DNA of 50,999 nucleotides from Candidatus Aminicenantota bacterium (GCA_016783445.1 JADHWO010000012.1:1-50999), one strand, 5' to 3'. Counted from the stretch's first letter, positions 33,546 to 43,438 are shown. The notes: a model not told the origin generated them from the letters alone. A program made the numbers and translations.

Positions 33546-36500
33546 GTGTATCGCAGAAAAATGAAAAAATCCAAGCTCATCTGGTCATTCCTAACCGGTT
33601 CTTTTCACACCTCAAGACCTAATTTTTTACCAGCAGTAATTTTCCTGCTGGTTTTCTTTTTTTTCCATGTACTTTATCTTTCCGCAGCGGAGAAACAGGA
33701 ACCGGCTGAGCAAAGGAAGCCGGAACTGGCTGTCCAGACAGGCCATGTTGGTTCTGTTGTGCGTATCGCCTGGTCACCGGATGGAAAATATATCGCAACA
33801 TTAGGAGATGGCACTTTAAAGGTTTGGCAAGCCAGGGGCGGCCGTCTTGTGGCTGACCTCAGACCAGAAACGTTTACAGCATTTGTTTGGTCTCCTGACG
33901 GAAAATACATTGCCGCGGCAGGTTTAGAAAGGACTCTAATTTGGGATACAAATAGCGGCAGGTTTGTAGCCGAACTGAAACAGGCACAAGCGGCTGACGA
34001 TGTCGGCTGGTCTCCTGACGGTAAGTATCTTGCTGTGCTGACAAACAGAGGAGTCCTGTTGTGGAAAACGCAGGGCTGGCAGCTTAAGGTGGAATTGGAG
34101 GCGGCACGGGGCGCCCAGGGCCCAATTGCCTGGTCGCCAGAAGGGGACTACCTCGTAACTGCTTCTATTGTCTGGGAAATGCCTACTGCTCAAGCTGTGG
34201 CCTGGTTGGAGAACTATGAGAGACATTTTATGGGCTGGGACCCCATCGCTTGGTCTCCCCGGGGAAACTTTCTGGCGGCAGGCAACAATAATAATCTGAG
34301 GATTTGGGAGGCATATACCGGAAGGCTCCTGTTCCAAACAGCGCATGCTTCCAGGATTAAAACGGTAGATTGGTCTCCCGATGGACATTATGTGGCTGCA
34401 GGCTCATTTACCGGATTAGTATGGGAAATTGTTCCGCGCCATTCTGACAATCAGGTAAGTCTGGACGTTTCCTTTCTCAAGGAGCTGAAGGGCCATTCTA
34501 CCTCGATTGAGTCTATCCGGTGGTCATCTGATGGGAAGTATCTATCGACAGGGAGTAGGGATGCCACAGCCTGCATCTGGCATGTCCCAAGCTGGGACCT
34601 GGCGGCAGTACTCGAGGGGCATAAGAAAGAGATTCTTTCCATGGCGTGGTCACCTAAAGGCAAATATCTGGCGACAGCAAGCGCAGACCGTACGGCCAGG
34701 GTATGGGAGCCTGAAACCGGCAGGGTGATTACTGAACTCAAAGCTCAGGTGGGAGGCCAGTGGGCGGTATCATGGTCACCGGATGCAAAGCTATTAGCAA
34801 TGGGAGGAGTGGAAAGTCCTGCTCGCGTCTGGGAAGCGGCGAGCGGCCAGGTGATTACCGCGTTCAAGACTCCGAAACGTCTTGATTCCGGTGTTGCCGA
34901 GTTTTGGAAATTACCTGCTGCATCCGACATTCTCTCAAAGCCCATACCTGTTAGCAATGTCCGCTCTCTTGCCTGGTCGCCTGGCGCGGATAAGCTGGCT
35001 GTGCTGACTACAAACGGGGAGGGACTCATAGAAGTATGGGAGCCGCAACGTGGCCAATTGCTCAGCAGATGGAGGGCAGGCCAAAAGAGTGTCTATTCAG
35101 TTTTGTGGTCTCAGGACGGCAGGTACCTGGCGACAGCCGGGAGTACAAGAAAAAGAGGAGAAGCAGGAACAAAAGTGTGGGAGGCTGCCACCGGTCGACT
35201 TGTTGCGGAAATGGATTCTCAGAGGGACGATGAGGACAAAGTAACCGTCAGCTCCCTCGCTTGGTCACCTGATGGGAGATATCTGGCGCGCGGGGGCACA
35301 AATATTGCTGCTGGGGTCTGGGACTTGCGCCGAAACCGGCTTGTCGAACCCTTTGTGAGCGCGCGCTGGGTTGCTTGGTCAAACGACGGACGCTTTCTGG
35401 CAGTAGGATCAAAAATATGGGACGTCACTTCTCGCCAGTTTATTTCCGAGTTGAGAAGAGATACTCAAGATACGAAAATAATTGCTACTTCTGTCCAACA
35501 ACTTGTTGGCGCGTTACAATGGGATACTCAACTTTTATCTTCACTTGCTTTCTCACCAGACACCCGTTATTTGGCGGGTGCAGCCGGATGGGCAGCCAGA
35601 ATTTGGGACCGGTCAAACGGCCGGCAGGTCGCGGTTTTGGCAGGTCATACTGGCAGAGTGACCGGGGTCACATGGTCACCTGATGGCCGGTTCCTGATTA
35701 CTTCCAGTGAGGATGGAAGCGCCAGGCTTTGGGCTCCCTTGACGGCGGAACTGCTCGCAACGCTTATAATAATTGGCGAGGAAAGAGACTGGCTGGTCAC
35801 AACTCCCGACGGTTTTTTTGATGGCTCGCCTGCTGCCTGGAAGTTAGTCGGCTGGCACAACGATCCGCTCAGATATCTAAATGTTGATTCAGTCGAGATT
35901 TATTTCAACGAGTTCTATTACCCGGGATTGCTCGCAGACATTCTGGCCGGTAATATGCCGGAGGCTCCACGGAGCATTTCCCAGCTCGACCGCAGACAAC
36001 CTGAAGTGAGACTATTGCTGGCTGACGGGCAAACTCCTGCCGGGAGAATTTCTTCGCGCACAGTGAGGGTAAAGCTTGATGTATCAGAAGCGCCGGCTGA
36101 TCAGATTAATCAGACAGGCAGCGGCGCATGCGACCTGCGGTTGTTCCGCAACGGTTCGCTTGTAAAAGTCTTGCGCGGAGACGTGTTAGAAGGTAAAGGC
36201 AGCCGCGTCACGCTTGAAGCCACAATTCCCATTGTTGGCGGAGAAAATCGCCTAACCGCCTACGCCTTCAACCGGGACAATATCAAGAGTCCTGACGCCA
36301 CACTTGTTTTAACCGGTGCAGATAGTTTAAAGCGCGCCGGCACCGCCTACATCCTGGCAATTGGCGTCGATCAGTATTCCAACTCCGACTACAACCTGGG
36401 TTATGCGGTCGCCGATGCCAAAGCCTTTGCTGAGGAGCTGCGCCGCCAGCAAACCCTTCTGGGCAAGTTTGCGTGCATTGAGGTTATCCCCCTGTTCAAT

Positions 36501-37283
36501 CAGGAGGCTACTAAAGCCAACATCCTTGGAGCATTAGCACGGCTGGCGGGGTCAGAGATGGGAGAAATTCCGCCTGAGGCTCCGGCTGTGTTCAGAAGCC
36601 TCAAACCCGTCGAACCCGAAGATGTAGTTTTTATTCATTTCTCTGGACACGGCACTGCAAATGGACCCCGCTTCTACCTTTTTCCACACGACCTGGGCTA
36701 TCAAGGCTCACGGAGGAAACTGGATGAGCCCGGCCTCAAGACCATCCTGGCGCACAGCATCTCCGATATCGAACTCGAGCAGGCTTTTGAGCCGGTGGAT
36801 GCATCCCGCCTGTTGCTTGTGATTGACGCCTGCAACTCTGGACAGGCGCTCGAAGCCGAGGAAAGGCGCCGTGGGCCGATGAACTCCAAGGGGCTAGCGC
36901 AGCTGGCATATGAGAAGGGGATGTACATACTGACAGCAGCGCAGGGTTATCAGGCCGCATTAGAGGCAGTGCAGTTTGGTCATGGGTTGTTGAGCTACGC
37001 CCTGGTGAAAGAAGGATTAAGTACTCCCTTGGCGGATGTGAATCCAAAAGATGGACTGGTTATGTTGCGCGAGTGGCTGGACTACACCACTCTCCGGGTT
37101 CCACAGCTGCAAATAGAGATGATGCAGCAGGCGCGCAGGCAGGGGAAGGATCTGGCGTTTGTAGAAGGAGAAGAGGTCGTTTTGAAGCTTGCAAAGAGGA
37201 GCCTGCAGCGTCCGCGGGTGTTCTATCGTCGTGAGCCCGAAGCCCGCCCCTTCGTTGTAGCCAGGCACGGAAAAACTCCCTAG
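33546..37283 (+). CDS. WD40-repeat protein with C-terminal caspase (peptidase C14) domain, exported
   Basis: The ~1245-residue protein has an N-terminal hydrophobic export segment (FLPAVIFLLVFFFFHVLYLSAAE). About a dozen WD40 blades run over residues ~65-745, with recurring AWSPDGKYLAT...ARVWE, probably two propellers. A linker with DWLVTTPDGFFDGSPAAWKLVGW, usual in this group, joins them to a caspase-like domain (~930-1160). The catalytic pair is H1035 in HFSGHG and C1096 in VIDACNSG. Bacterial caspase homologues cut after basic or acidic residues and act in stress or programmed death; WD40 domains recruit partners. GTG at 33546 is taken as start with AAGGAAA upstream; ATG at 33561 is an alternative. 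It is probably cotranscribed with the preceding TPR gene. Confidence 0.9.
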   Translation: MYRRKMKKSKLIWSFLTGSFHTSRPNFLPAVIFLLVFFFFHVLYLSAAEKQEPAEQRKPELAVQTGHVGSVVRIAWSPDGKYIATLGDGTLKVWQARGGRLVADLRPETFTAFVWSPDGKYIAAAGLERTLIWDTNSGRFVAELKQAQAADDVGWSPDGKYLAVLTNRGVLLWKTQGWQLKVELEAARGAQGPIAWSPEGDYLVTASIVWEMPTAQAVAWLENYERHFMGWDPIAWSPRGNFLAAGNNNNLRIWEAYTGRLLFQTAHASRIKTVDWSPDGHYVAAGSFTGLVWEIVPRHSDNQVSLDVSFLKELKGHSTSIESIRWSSDGKYLSTGSRDATACIWHVPSWDLAAVLEGHKKEILSMAWSPKGKYLATASADRTARVWEPETGRVITELKAQVGGQWAVSWSPDAKLLAMGGVESPARVWEAASGQVITAFKTPKRLDSGVAEFWKLPAASDILSKPIPVSNVRSLAWSPGADKLAVLTTNGEGLIEVWEPQRGQLLSRWRAGQKSVYSVLWSQDGRYLATAGSTRKRGEAGTKVWEAATGRLVAEMDSQRDDEDKVTVSSLAWSPDGRYLARGGTNIAAGVWDLRRNRLVEPFVSARWVAWSNDGRFLAVGSKIWDVTSRQFISELRRDTQDTKIIATSVQQLVGALQWDTQLLSSLAFSPDTRYLAGAAGWAARIWDRSNGRQVAVLAGHTGRVTGVTWSPDGRFLITSSEDGSARLWAPLTAELLATLIIIGEERDWLVTTPDGFFDGSPAAWKLVGWHNDPLRYLNVDSVEIYFNEFYYPGLLADILAGNMPEAPRSISQLDRRQPEVRLLLADGQTPAGRISSRTVRVKLDVSEAPADQINQTGSGACDLRLFRNGSLVKVLRGDVLEGKGSRVTLEATIPIVGGENRLTAYAFNRDNIKSPDATLVLTGADSLKRAGTAYILAIGVDQYSNSDYNLGYAVADAKAFAEELRRQQTLLGKFACIEVIPLFNQEATKANILGALARLAGSEMGEIPPEAPAVFRSLKPVEPEDVVFIHFSGHGTANGPRFYLFPHDLGYQGSRRKLDEPGLKTILAHSISDIELEQAFEPVDASRLLLVIDACNSGQALEAEERRRGPMNSKGLAQLAYEKGMYILTAAQGYQAALEAVQFGHGLLSYALVKEGLSTPLADVNPKDGLVMLREWLDYTTLRVPQLQIEMMQQARRQGKDLAFVEGEEVVLKLAKRSLQRPRVFYRREPEARPFVVARHGKTP

Positions 37284-37378
37284 GCGAAATATTTTCACCC
37301 AAACTAACTTAACCACTTATTTTCCGCTTATATCCGGGCAAAATAAGTTTTTCTGTCTGGATTTCTTTTCAATCCTAT

Positions 37379-37390
37379 TGACCTGCCCCC
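37379..37390 (+). mobile_element. Solo IS3-like terminal sequence at a duplication junction
   Basis: TGACCTGCCCCC is the same terminal dodecamer as in the IS3-type remnant at 11402 (there on the minus strand). It is followed directly by the first base of the duplicated peptidase fragment at 37391. No transposase is nearby. Confidence 0.45.
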
Positions 37391-37763
37391 ATCTGGGTGT
37401 ACCCCATCAGTTTCCCGTATCCGTTGGCAACGTAAATTGCGGCAGGAACCTTCTTCTTAAAGATATTCCCCTCATGGGGAAGTATTGCTGTTACGCCTGT
37501 ACGGATCTTCTTCCCTTTATTGAGTGTTACATGCCCGACTCTGACTGCCTGGACATCGGTTATTGCATTCCATTTGCCGGGTTTTAAGTATTCCGGTTGT
37601 TATACCAAATTCTCTTATCCTTGGTCTTTTTTCAATAGAGAAAAGGATTAAGCTTAATACTAAGATGATGGAAATGAGAAAAACTGTCCTCTTCATTCGT
37701 CCTTCCCCTTGAATGTATTGAGATTACGATGTTAGTTAATTCAGGGATAAAAATCAATGAAAG
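37391..37763 (-). pseudogene. Duplicated 5' fragment of the P1 peptidase gene
   Basis: This matches 29748-30119 in the same orientation, covering the leader, signal peptide and roughly the first 100 codons of the peptidase. An indel near 37587 (TTTTAAGTATTCC versus TTTTAATATTCC) breaks the frame, and the 3' three-quarters of the gene is absent. Dead by inspection. Flanks: 37284-37378 is a short region after the caspase gene. From 37764 to 38038 the sequence is AT-rich with no gene and must contain the promoter of the CHAT gene. Confidence 0.88.
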
Positions 37764-38038
37764 CTTTACGTTACACTAAATCTAGATTATCGAGTAAATT
37801 CCTAACATAAAGTATTGTAGTACGCAACTTAAAATTGGTAATATTTTTACCACTCATGATGACTAAATTAGTGATAGAGCATAATATCTTTTCTCTTGTG
37901 ATGGACTCAGTTGACGAAACACTAATCATTATAAGAAAGTTAAATTTCAAATGAAATTAGAAAATAAAAAGCGACAATTTAGACTTGGAACGACATTTTT
38001 ATTTTCAGTTGACATAGATAGAGTTCCTTTGTATATTC

Positions 38039-40999
38039 TTGGTAAAAAAAAATGATATTTTTTCAAAAAAAATCTTTCTTGGAACTCACAATTTTTTTTT
38101 AATTAATTTCTCTTTATTTTCCTCTTATATATATAATAGTACCCCAGAAAACAAATCCGATCTTCATCAGATATATAAATTAATCGTTAAGTCAGGAGAA
38201 TTATACAAAAAAGAAGGAAATTTTTACCAAGCTTTTGATATATTTGAACGGGCCTTAGATCTTGTAAAGAGATTTGATAATAATAAAGAAGAGGAAGTGA
38301 AATGTCTGATTAATTTAGGACAATTATGCTGGAACTTAGGCCAAATTGATGAATCTTCAAAGAAATACAGCAAAGCTTTATCTCTTGCAAAGAACTCTAA
38401 TTTAAAAGAAATGCAAAAGGAATGCTGGAGAGCTCTTGAAATATATAGATTGTATTCAGAAGGGAAACAATATCATTTCGAAGGCCAACGCCAAAAATCA
38501 ATAGAAATCTTTCAAAGGGCAATCGAGTTAAGTAGAAAATCAGCGAGTAAGGAACATGAGATTAGATGTCTTCGCTCAATGAGTCTTATATATTGGGAAT
38601 TGAACAATTTCAGAAAATATTATGCCTTGAATGAGTTGGCTTTAACAATTGCTCAAAGCTTAAATCATAGGGAAGAGCAAGGGAATTGTTTATATAATAT
38701 TGGCCTTTATTATTGGAAGTTGGATGATTATTCTAAAGCTCTTAATTATTATGACAAAGCATTTATAATAGCACAAAAATTTAAAAATAAGAAGATTGAA
38801 TCAGCTTGTTTGACTAATAGTGGAATTATTTATGAGAAACTAGGAAATTATGATAAAGCGTTGGAAAATCTTAAAAGAGCCCTCACAATAGATCAGCAGT
38901 TAGGAGACAGTGTTAATATATCGATAGATTTGAATAACATAGGAACTATGTTTCGGACAAAGGGTATAATTTTCAGAAATGATAAGGACTTCTATAAAGC
39001 GCTGGACTATTTTAACAAGTGTCTCCGGCTAGCAAAAAAGGCAAGTATTAGAAAAGCAGAAATAGATATTTTTAAAAAAACAGAGGTTCAAGCTTTAAAT
39101 AATATTGGAACTATCCATATAGATTTAGAAAAGTATCATAATGCTTTGAAATACTTACAATTGGGATATAAAAAGGGAAGAGAGATTCAGGATTTAGAGG
39201 CTATAGGAATGATTTTGGGAAATATGGGAATAGTACACTTATGTCAAGGTAATTATGAGGAAGCAATAAAATCATTCCAAAGAGCCATAGAGTTTGCCAA
39301 CAGGGTTGGTGCTAGGCAAATTCTCTGGGAAGCATATTTTGGACTTGGCCAGTGCCAAGAAAAAAGGAATGAATTTTCTCAGGCTGTGAAATGTTATAAA
39401 AAAGCCATTGACATTATTGACCATATAAGGAGCCAAATTTCGTTAGATACTTACAAAGCGGGTTTTGCAAGAGATAAAATAAAAGTCTATGAGTTACTAA
39501 TAAATCTTCTCTACCGAGTAAGTACAGATAGTACTGCAAATAACTACGATAAAGAAATTTTTCACATAGTTGAAAAAGCTAAAGCCAGAGCATTTTTAGA
39601 GAGCTTAGGAGAATCTAATGTAGATATAAGGGAAAGACTAAGTCCTAAGCTAAAAAAAGAGGAAAAGGAAATATTAGGCCGAATTTCTTTGGTTAATCAA
39701 GAGCTTTCCAAAGGAGATTTATCTAAGAAAAGAAAAGAAGGATTGTTGATTGAACTTCAACAAGTAGAGGATGAGTACATAAGATTAATATCCAAAATGA
39801 GGGTAGAAATTCCTGAGGTTGCTGACTTAGTTTCACCTGTTCCATGTCAAGTTGAACAAGTTCAGAAATTATTGGATGGAAAAACTGTTTTAATAGAATA
39901 TTTTCTATGTGAGAACCAGTCAGTAGTATTTTTCATTACAAAAAATGAAATGGTAGTATATCCTTTACCTTCAAGAGATAGAATTGAAAAATCAATAAAG
40001 GCCTATTTGAAGATACTGTCAGATTCTCCAAAAGGGAAATTTAGAGGAAGTCTTGCTGCATGCCGTATATCCCAGGAACTTCTTTTTTCTGTCGAGAATA
40101 TTCCCAATTATATTGAAAATTTGATTATTATTCCTGATGGAGTGCTCTATTATCTTCCTTTTGAAACGCTTATACTTCATAATCACAACAAAGTTTGGAA
40201 AAATGATTATTTAATAAAGAATTATAATATTTCTTATGTGCCTTCCTCTTCAATTTTGTTATTTTTATCGAAGAAGAAAACTAACAATAAAAATCCAAAA
40301 AGCTTATTAGCATTTGGAAATCCTTCTTATACTATAAAAACTTCATTAAAAGGATTAAAGTATAAGACATATATAGAAATTTTAAGTGAGTCATATTTAA
40401 GTCAAGGATATGATATTTCTCCCTTACCTTATAGTGAAAGAGAAATTTTAAAGATTTCAAGGTATTTTCCAAAAAAGAGAAGAGATGTTTATCTTGAAGA
40501 AGAAGCGAAAGAAGAGACAATAAAAAAGATATTTCTTAAGGATTATCAGATTATTCACTTCGCCTGCCATGGATTTCTAGATGAGGAACACCCCTTCAGA
40601 TCGGCTCTAGTTTTATCCTTAGATGGAGATTCACAAGAAGATGGATTTCTTCAGGTTAGAGAGATTTTTAATCTTAGATTAAAAGCCGATTTAGTTGTCC
40701 TTTCTGCCTGTCAGACAGGAAGGGGCAAGCTAGAAAATGGAGAAGGTATCTTAGGCCTTCCGCGCATTTTCTTTTATGTTGGGGCGAAATCAGTCGTTTT
40801 AACACTTTGGAAAATAAATGATGAGTCTACTTCAGAGTTTATGAGTTTGTTTTACCATTATCTTTCTTGTGGAAATAATAAAGCTAAAGCGTTGCGTTTG
40901 GCCAAGTTAAAAATGATAAATTCGAAGTTTTGCCATCCATTCTATTGGGCGCCTTTTGTTTTGAGCGGAGATTCTGGTTTTACTCAAAATTTTGAATAA
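38039..40999 (+). CDS. TPR-CHAT protease, copy 1
   Basis: The ~986-residue protein has TPRs over residues ~45-480 (EGNFYQAFDIFERALDLV; IGTIHIDLEKYHNALKYL). A coiled linker (~530-600) leads to a CHAT caspase-family domain (~610-985). The catalytic pair is H844 in IHFACHGFLD and C891 in VVLSACQTGRG, followed by the usual GARSVVLTLWKINDESTSEFMSLFY-type ending. CHAT proteases include eukaryotic separase relatives and the CRISPR-linked Csx29. The start is uncertain: TTG at 38039 has no ribosome-binding site, while an ATG at 38051 gives MIFFQKKSFLELTIFF and would join the frame if a T-run near 38089 were one base longer. That version would supply a signal peptide like that of the paralogue at 45283. 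A very AT-rich gene. Confidence 0.88.
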   Translation: MVKKNDIFSKKIFLGTHNFFLINFSLFSSYIYNSTPENKSDLHQIYKLIVKSGELYKKEGNFYQAFDIFERALDLVKRFDNNKEEEVKCLINLGQLCWNLGQIDESSKKYSKALSLAKNSNLKEMQKECWRALEIYRLYSEGKQYHFEGQRQKSIEIFQRAIELSRKSASKEHEIRCLRSMSLIYWELNNFRKYYALNELALTIAQSLNHREEQGNCLYNIGLYYWKLDDYSKALNYYDKAFIIAQKFKNKKIESACLTNSGIIYEKLGNYDKALENLKRALTIDQQLGDSVNISIDLNNIGTMFRTKGIIFRNDKDFYKALDYFNKCLRLAKKASIRKAEIDIFKKTEVQALNNIGTIHIDLEKYHNALKYLQLGYKKGREIQDLEAIGMILGNMGIVHLCQGNYEEAIKSFQRAIEFANRVGARQILWEAYFGLGQCQEKRNEFSQAVKCYKKAIDIIDHIRSQISLDTYKAGFARDKIKVYELLINLLYRVSTDSTANNYDKEIFHIVEKAKARAFLESLGESNVDIRERLSPKLKKEEKEILGRISLVNQELSKGDLSKKRKEGLLIELQQVEDEYIRLISKMRVEIPEVADLVSPVPCQVEQVQKLLDGKTVLIEYFLCENQSVVFFITKNEMVVYPLPSRDRIEKSIKAYLKILSDSPKGKFRGSLAACRISQELLFSVENIPNYIENLIIIPDGVLYYLPFETLILHNHNKVWKNDYLIKNYNISYVPSSSILLFLSKKKTNNKNPKSLLAFGNPSYTIKTSLKGLKYKTYIEILSESYLSQGYDISPLPYSEREILKISRYFPKKRRDVYLEEEAKEETIKKIFLKDYQIIHFACHGFLDEEHPFRSALVLSLDGDSQEDGFLQVREIFNLRLKADLVVLSACQTGRGKLENGEGILGLPRIFFYVGAKSVVLTLWKINDESTSEFMSLFYHYLSCGNNKAKALRLAKLKMINSKFCHPFYWAPFVLSGDSGFTQNFE

Positions 41000-41013
41000 A
41001 CTAGCCTGACTTT

Positions 41014-41760
41014 TTAATCTTTTACTGTAAATTCTTCTATATCCGATTCGATTTTTTCCCCATCAAATAGGAAAGCTGTAATCATCCAGTAGTATGTCTT
41101 ATTTTTGCCTAATTTTTTGGCTATTTTATACGGAAGGACAATATGATTTGATAAAATTTTGTCGCTTTTCCAGATTGGAAATAGAGTTTCATCAAATAAT
41201 TCAAGTATATAATAGTATGAATCCTTATATTCGTTCCATTTGAATGCTAAAAATATTTTTGAATATTTTCCATTTATCGGCTCAATTAAATTAATTTTCT
41301 GAAGGTTTGTTCCACGATACTCTCTTTTTTCTGAAATCTGAAAGATAATGATAGAAGAAGTTATAATGACAATCCCAAGGAGCAACAGCGCATATCTCCA
41401 AATGAATTTAGGGAAAAATATTTTTTGTATTTTTTTCAAATTCGAGATATATTTTTTTATTCTTTTTTTTATATATGTCCTGTCACTTCTAAATTCAAGT
41501 ATATTGTAAATTTCTTTATTTAATCTCTTTTCGTGTCTCAGAGTTTCAAGGATGAATTCAAATTCTTGACTACAGTAGAAACAATTTGCAATATGGTTTA
41601 TAATTTTCGTTTTTTGTTTTTCATGAATTTTTGATTCAAAAGAATTTATAATTTTCTTAACAGGAGGACAATTTTTTCGTGATGGAGGCGCATTCTCCAT
41701 GATATAAGCCTTATATAGATTTCGTAGCTCTTTATTCCTAATTTTTATATTCAATTCCAT
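41014..41760 (-). CDS. Membrane anti-sigma factor with ZAS zinc motif
   Basis: The 248-residue protein follows the ECF sigma gene and overlaps it by 23 bp. The cytoplasmic N-terminus carries the zinc-anti-sigma pattern C31-x24-H56-x3-C60-x2-C63 (HIANCFYC). One transmembrane helix lies at ~120-142 (WRYALLLLGIVIITSSIIIF). The outer part (~150-248) looks like a fibronectin-type/beta-sandwich domain (FLAFKWNEYKDSYYYILELFDE...TYYWMITAFLFDGE). This is the layout of anti-sigma factors that hold an ECF sigma at the membrane until regulated proteolysis or a conformational change releases it. It is convergent with the first CHAT gene, only 14 bp apart. Confidence 0.8.
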   Translation of the reverse strand: MELNIKIRNKELRNLYKAYIMENAPPSRKNCPPVKKIINSFESKIHEKQKTKIINHIANCFYCSQEFEFILETLRHEKRLNKEIYNILEFRSDRTYIKKRIKKYISNLKKIQKIFFPKFIWRYALLLLGIVIITSSIIIFQISEKREYRGTNLQKINLIEPINGKYSKIFLAFKWNEYKDSYYYILELFDETLFPIWKSDKILSNHIVLPYKIAKKLGKNKTYYWMITAFLFDGEKIESDIEEFTVKD

Positions 41761-42277
41761 TTTCTCTCAATTTCATTTTTAGATCAGACAAGCCACGGTA
41801 TAGCAAATTTCTTGTTTTGTCTTTGCTCCATTTAAGAAAATTAGCAATCTCCTCTATCGTCATGTTTAATAAAAACAATTTAACAACTTTACGGCGGGAT
41901 TCAATAAGTGAATCTATAGCTTGAACTATGATCTCTTTGATGTTGATATCACATGAAATGTCAGTTATATAATTCCTTTTATGCTCAGAAATCCATCTAT
42001 GTTTTTCATAAAAAAAGATTCCTTTTTCTCGTCTAAGTTTTCTTATTTGATCGATTACAGAAGAATTTACAATCTTTCTTATATAAGACGCATAATTTTT
42101 TATCTTTTTCTCATCATTTAATATTTTCCATATTTTTATTTTGACTTCTTGTAATATGTCATCCGGATCGATTCCATTTTTTTGAACATTGAATTTTTGA
42201 ATATTGGCTTTTGCAAAGCTAGAAAACTTGTTTAAAATGGCTTCAAATTCTTTTATTTTTTCTTCTTCCTTTTTCAT
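41738..42277 (-). CDS. ECF-type RNA polymerase sigma factor
   Basis: The 179-residue protein has sigma region 2 (NGIDPDDILQEVKIKIWKIL ... NYASYIRKIVNSSVIDQIRKLRR) and region 4 (SLIESRRKVVKLFLLNMTIEEIANFLKWSKDKTRNLLYRGLSDLK), with no region 3, as expected for an extracytoplasmic-function sigma factor. It heads a two-gene operon with its likely anti-sigma factor. The ATG at 42277 has no clear Shine-Dalgarno; poor ribosome-binding sites are shared by most genes in this AT-rich stretch. It is divergent from the sigma-54 activator gene across ~210 bp, which probably holds both promoters. Targets are unknown; autoregulation and control of the neighbouring CHAT genes are plausible. Confidence 0.88.
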   Translation of the reverse strand: MKKEEEKIKEFEAILNKFSSFAKANIQKFNVQKNGIDPDDILQEVKIKIWKILNDEKKIKNYASYIRKIVNSSVIDQIRKLRREKGIFFYEKHRWISEHKRNYITDISCDINIKEIIVQAIDSLIESRRKVVKLFLLNMTIEEIANFLKWSKDKTRNLLYRGLSDLKMKLRENGIEYKN

Positions 42278-42490
42278 TATTGTTTGTGAATTATAGCACC
42301 GGTTTTTTTTATGAGCAATTAGTCTTTAATATTATAGAGTTATTTTTGAGACGATTTTCTCACTTTGAGTGTTTTAAAATCGAATAGAGAATACTTCATG
42401 ATTTTTGAATGAGAAATTTATTAATTCATTTCGTTCATATATTATGAAGAAATATATGAAATCGATGGTATTAAATCGGACCATTCTTTG

Positions 42491-43438
42491 ATGAATGGTT
42501 TAATTTCTGGTGATTCTGAAATTGTAGGAAAAAGCTTAATTATCAAAGAAAAGCTAAGCTTTATTCATAAAGCGGCTAAAAGTGATAAAAATGTTTTAAT
42601 TTTGGGGGAAACAGGAACAGGAAAAGATCTAACAGCGAAAAAAGTACATGAATTTAGTGATAGGAGTAATAATCCATTTATTCCTATCAATTGCACAAAT
42701 ATCCCTGAAGATCTGTTTGAAGCTGAGCTTTTTGGATATCGACGGGGTTCATTTACAGGAGCTATCAATGATAAATTGGGACTTCTTGAGGTGGCAAAAA
42801 ATGGGACGGTTTTTTTTGATGAAATAGGGGATCTTTCTTTACATCTTCAGGCTAAAATGTTGAGAATAATTGAAAAAAGAGAGTTGCGGAGAATAGGTGA
42901 TACGGTTACTAGAAAAATATATGCTAGATTTATTTTTGCTACTAACAAGAATTTTCAGGAGGAAGTGAAAATGGGACAGTTTCGCAAAGATTTATATTAT
43001 AGAATTAATGTAATTACATTTTCCATTCCTCCTTTAAGAGAAAGGAAAGAAGATATTCCTTTGTTAGTAAATTGTATACTTAGGAAAGAGAGAAAGGGAG
43101 GAGAACCTCGAAAACAGATAAATCAGTGGGCACAAAATAAATTAATGGCATATGATTTCCCGGGGAATATAAGAGAATTAGAAAATATCATTGAGAGAGC
43201 TTGTATTCTTTCGGAAGGAAATATATTAACTGAAAATGACATCGAGCTTGAGAATGAATTAGTATCAAATAATAAAGGTGTAAAGGTAACTCAAGAGCTA
43301 TTAAGAAGAACTTTAGAGACATGTCGTTGGAATAAGACTAAGGCCGCAATAAAGATAGGAAAAAGCAGACGTCAATTCTATCGCTTACTTGAAAAGCATC
43401 AAATGGCTGGCTGCGTAAGAAGAAATTATTTATTATAG
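42491..43438 (+). CDS. Sigma-54-dependent activator lacking a sensor domain
   Basis: The 315-residue AAA+ enhancer-binding protein starts almost directly with the ATPase domain. Walker A is GETGTGKD (residues 39-46). The sigma-54 contact loop is GSFTGA (86-91; the usual form is GAFTGA). Walker B is GTVFFDEIGDL, and FRKDLYYRINV contains arginine-finger residues. A Fis-type helix-turn-helix closes the protein (RWNKTKAAIKIGKSRRQFYRLLEKH). There is no receiver, GAF or PAS domain, so control must come from another protein or from expression, as in PspF. The serine in GSFTGA occurs in some activators and need not inactivate it. TTG and ATG lie side by side at 42488-42493; I use the ATG. Confidence 0.88.
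   Translation: MNGLISGDSEIVGKSLIIKEKLSFIHKAAKSDKNVLILGETGTGKDLTAKKVHEFSDRSNNPFIPINCTNIPEDLFEAELFGYRRGSFTGAINDKLGLLEVAKNGTVFFDEIGDLSLHLQAKMLRIIEKRELRRIGDTVTRKIYARFIFATNKNFQEEVKMGQFRKDLYYRINVITFSIPPLRERKEDIPLLVNCILRKERKGGEPRKQINQWAQNKLMAYDFPGNIRELENIIERACILSEGNILTENDIELENELVSNNKGVKVTQELLRRTLETCRWNKTKAAIKIGKSRRQFYRLLEKHQMAGCVRRNYLL

Noticed and set aside
37378-37587. Plus-strand ORF of 69 codons in the duplicated peptidase fragment
   Set aside because: The same antisense frame exists over the parent gene (29552-29944), so it is carried along by the duplication.
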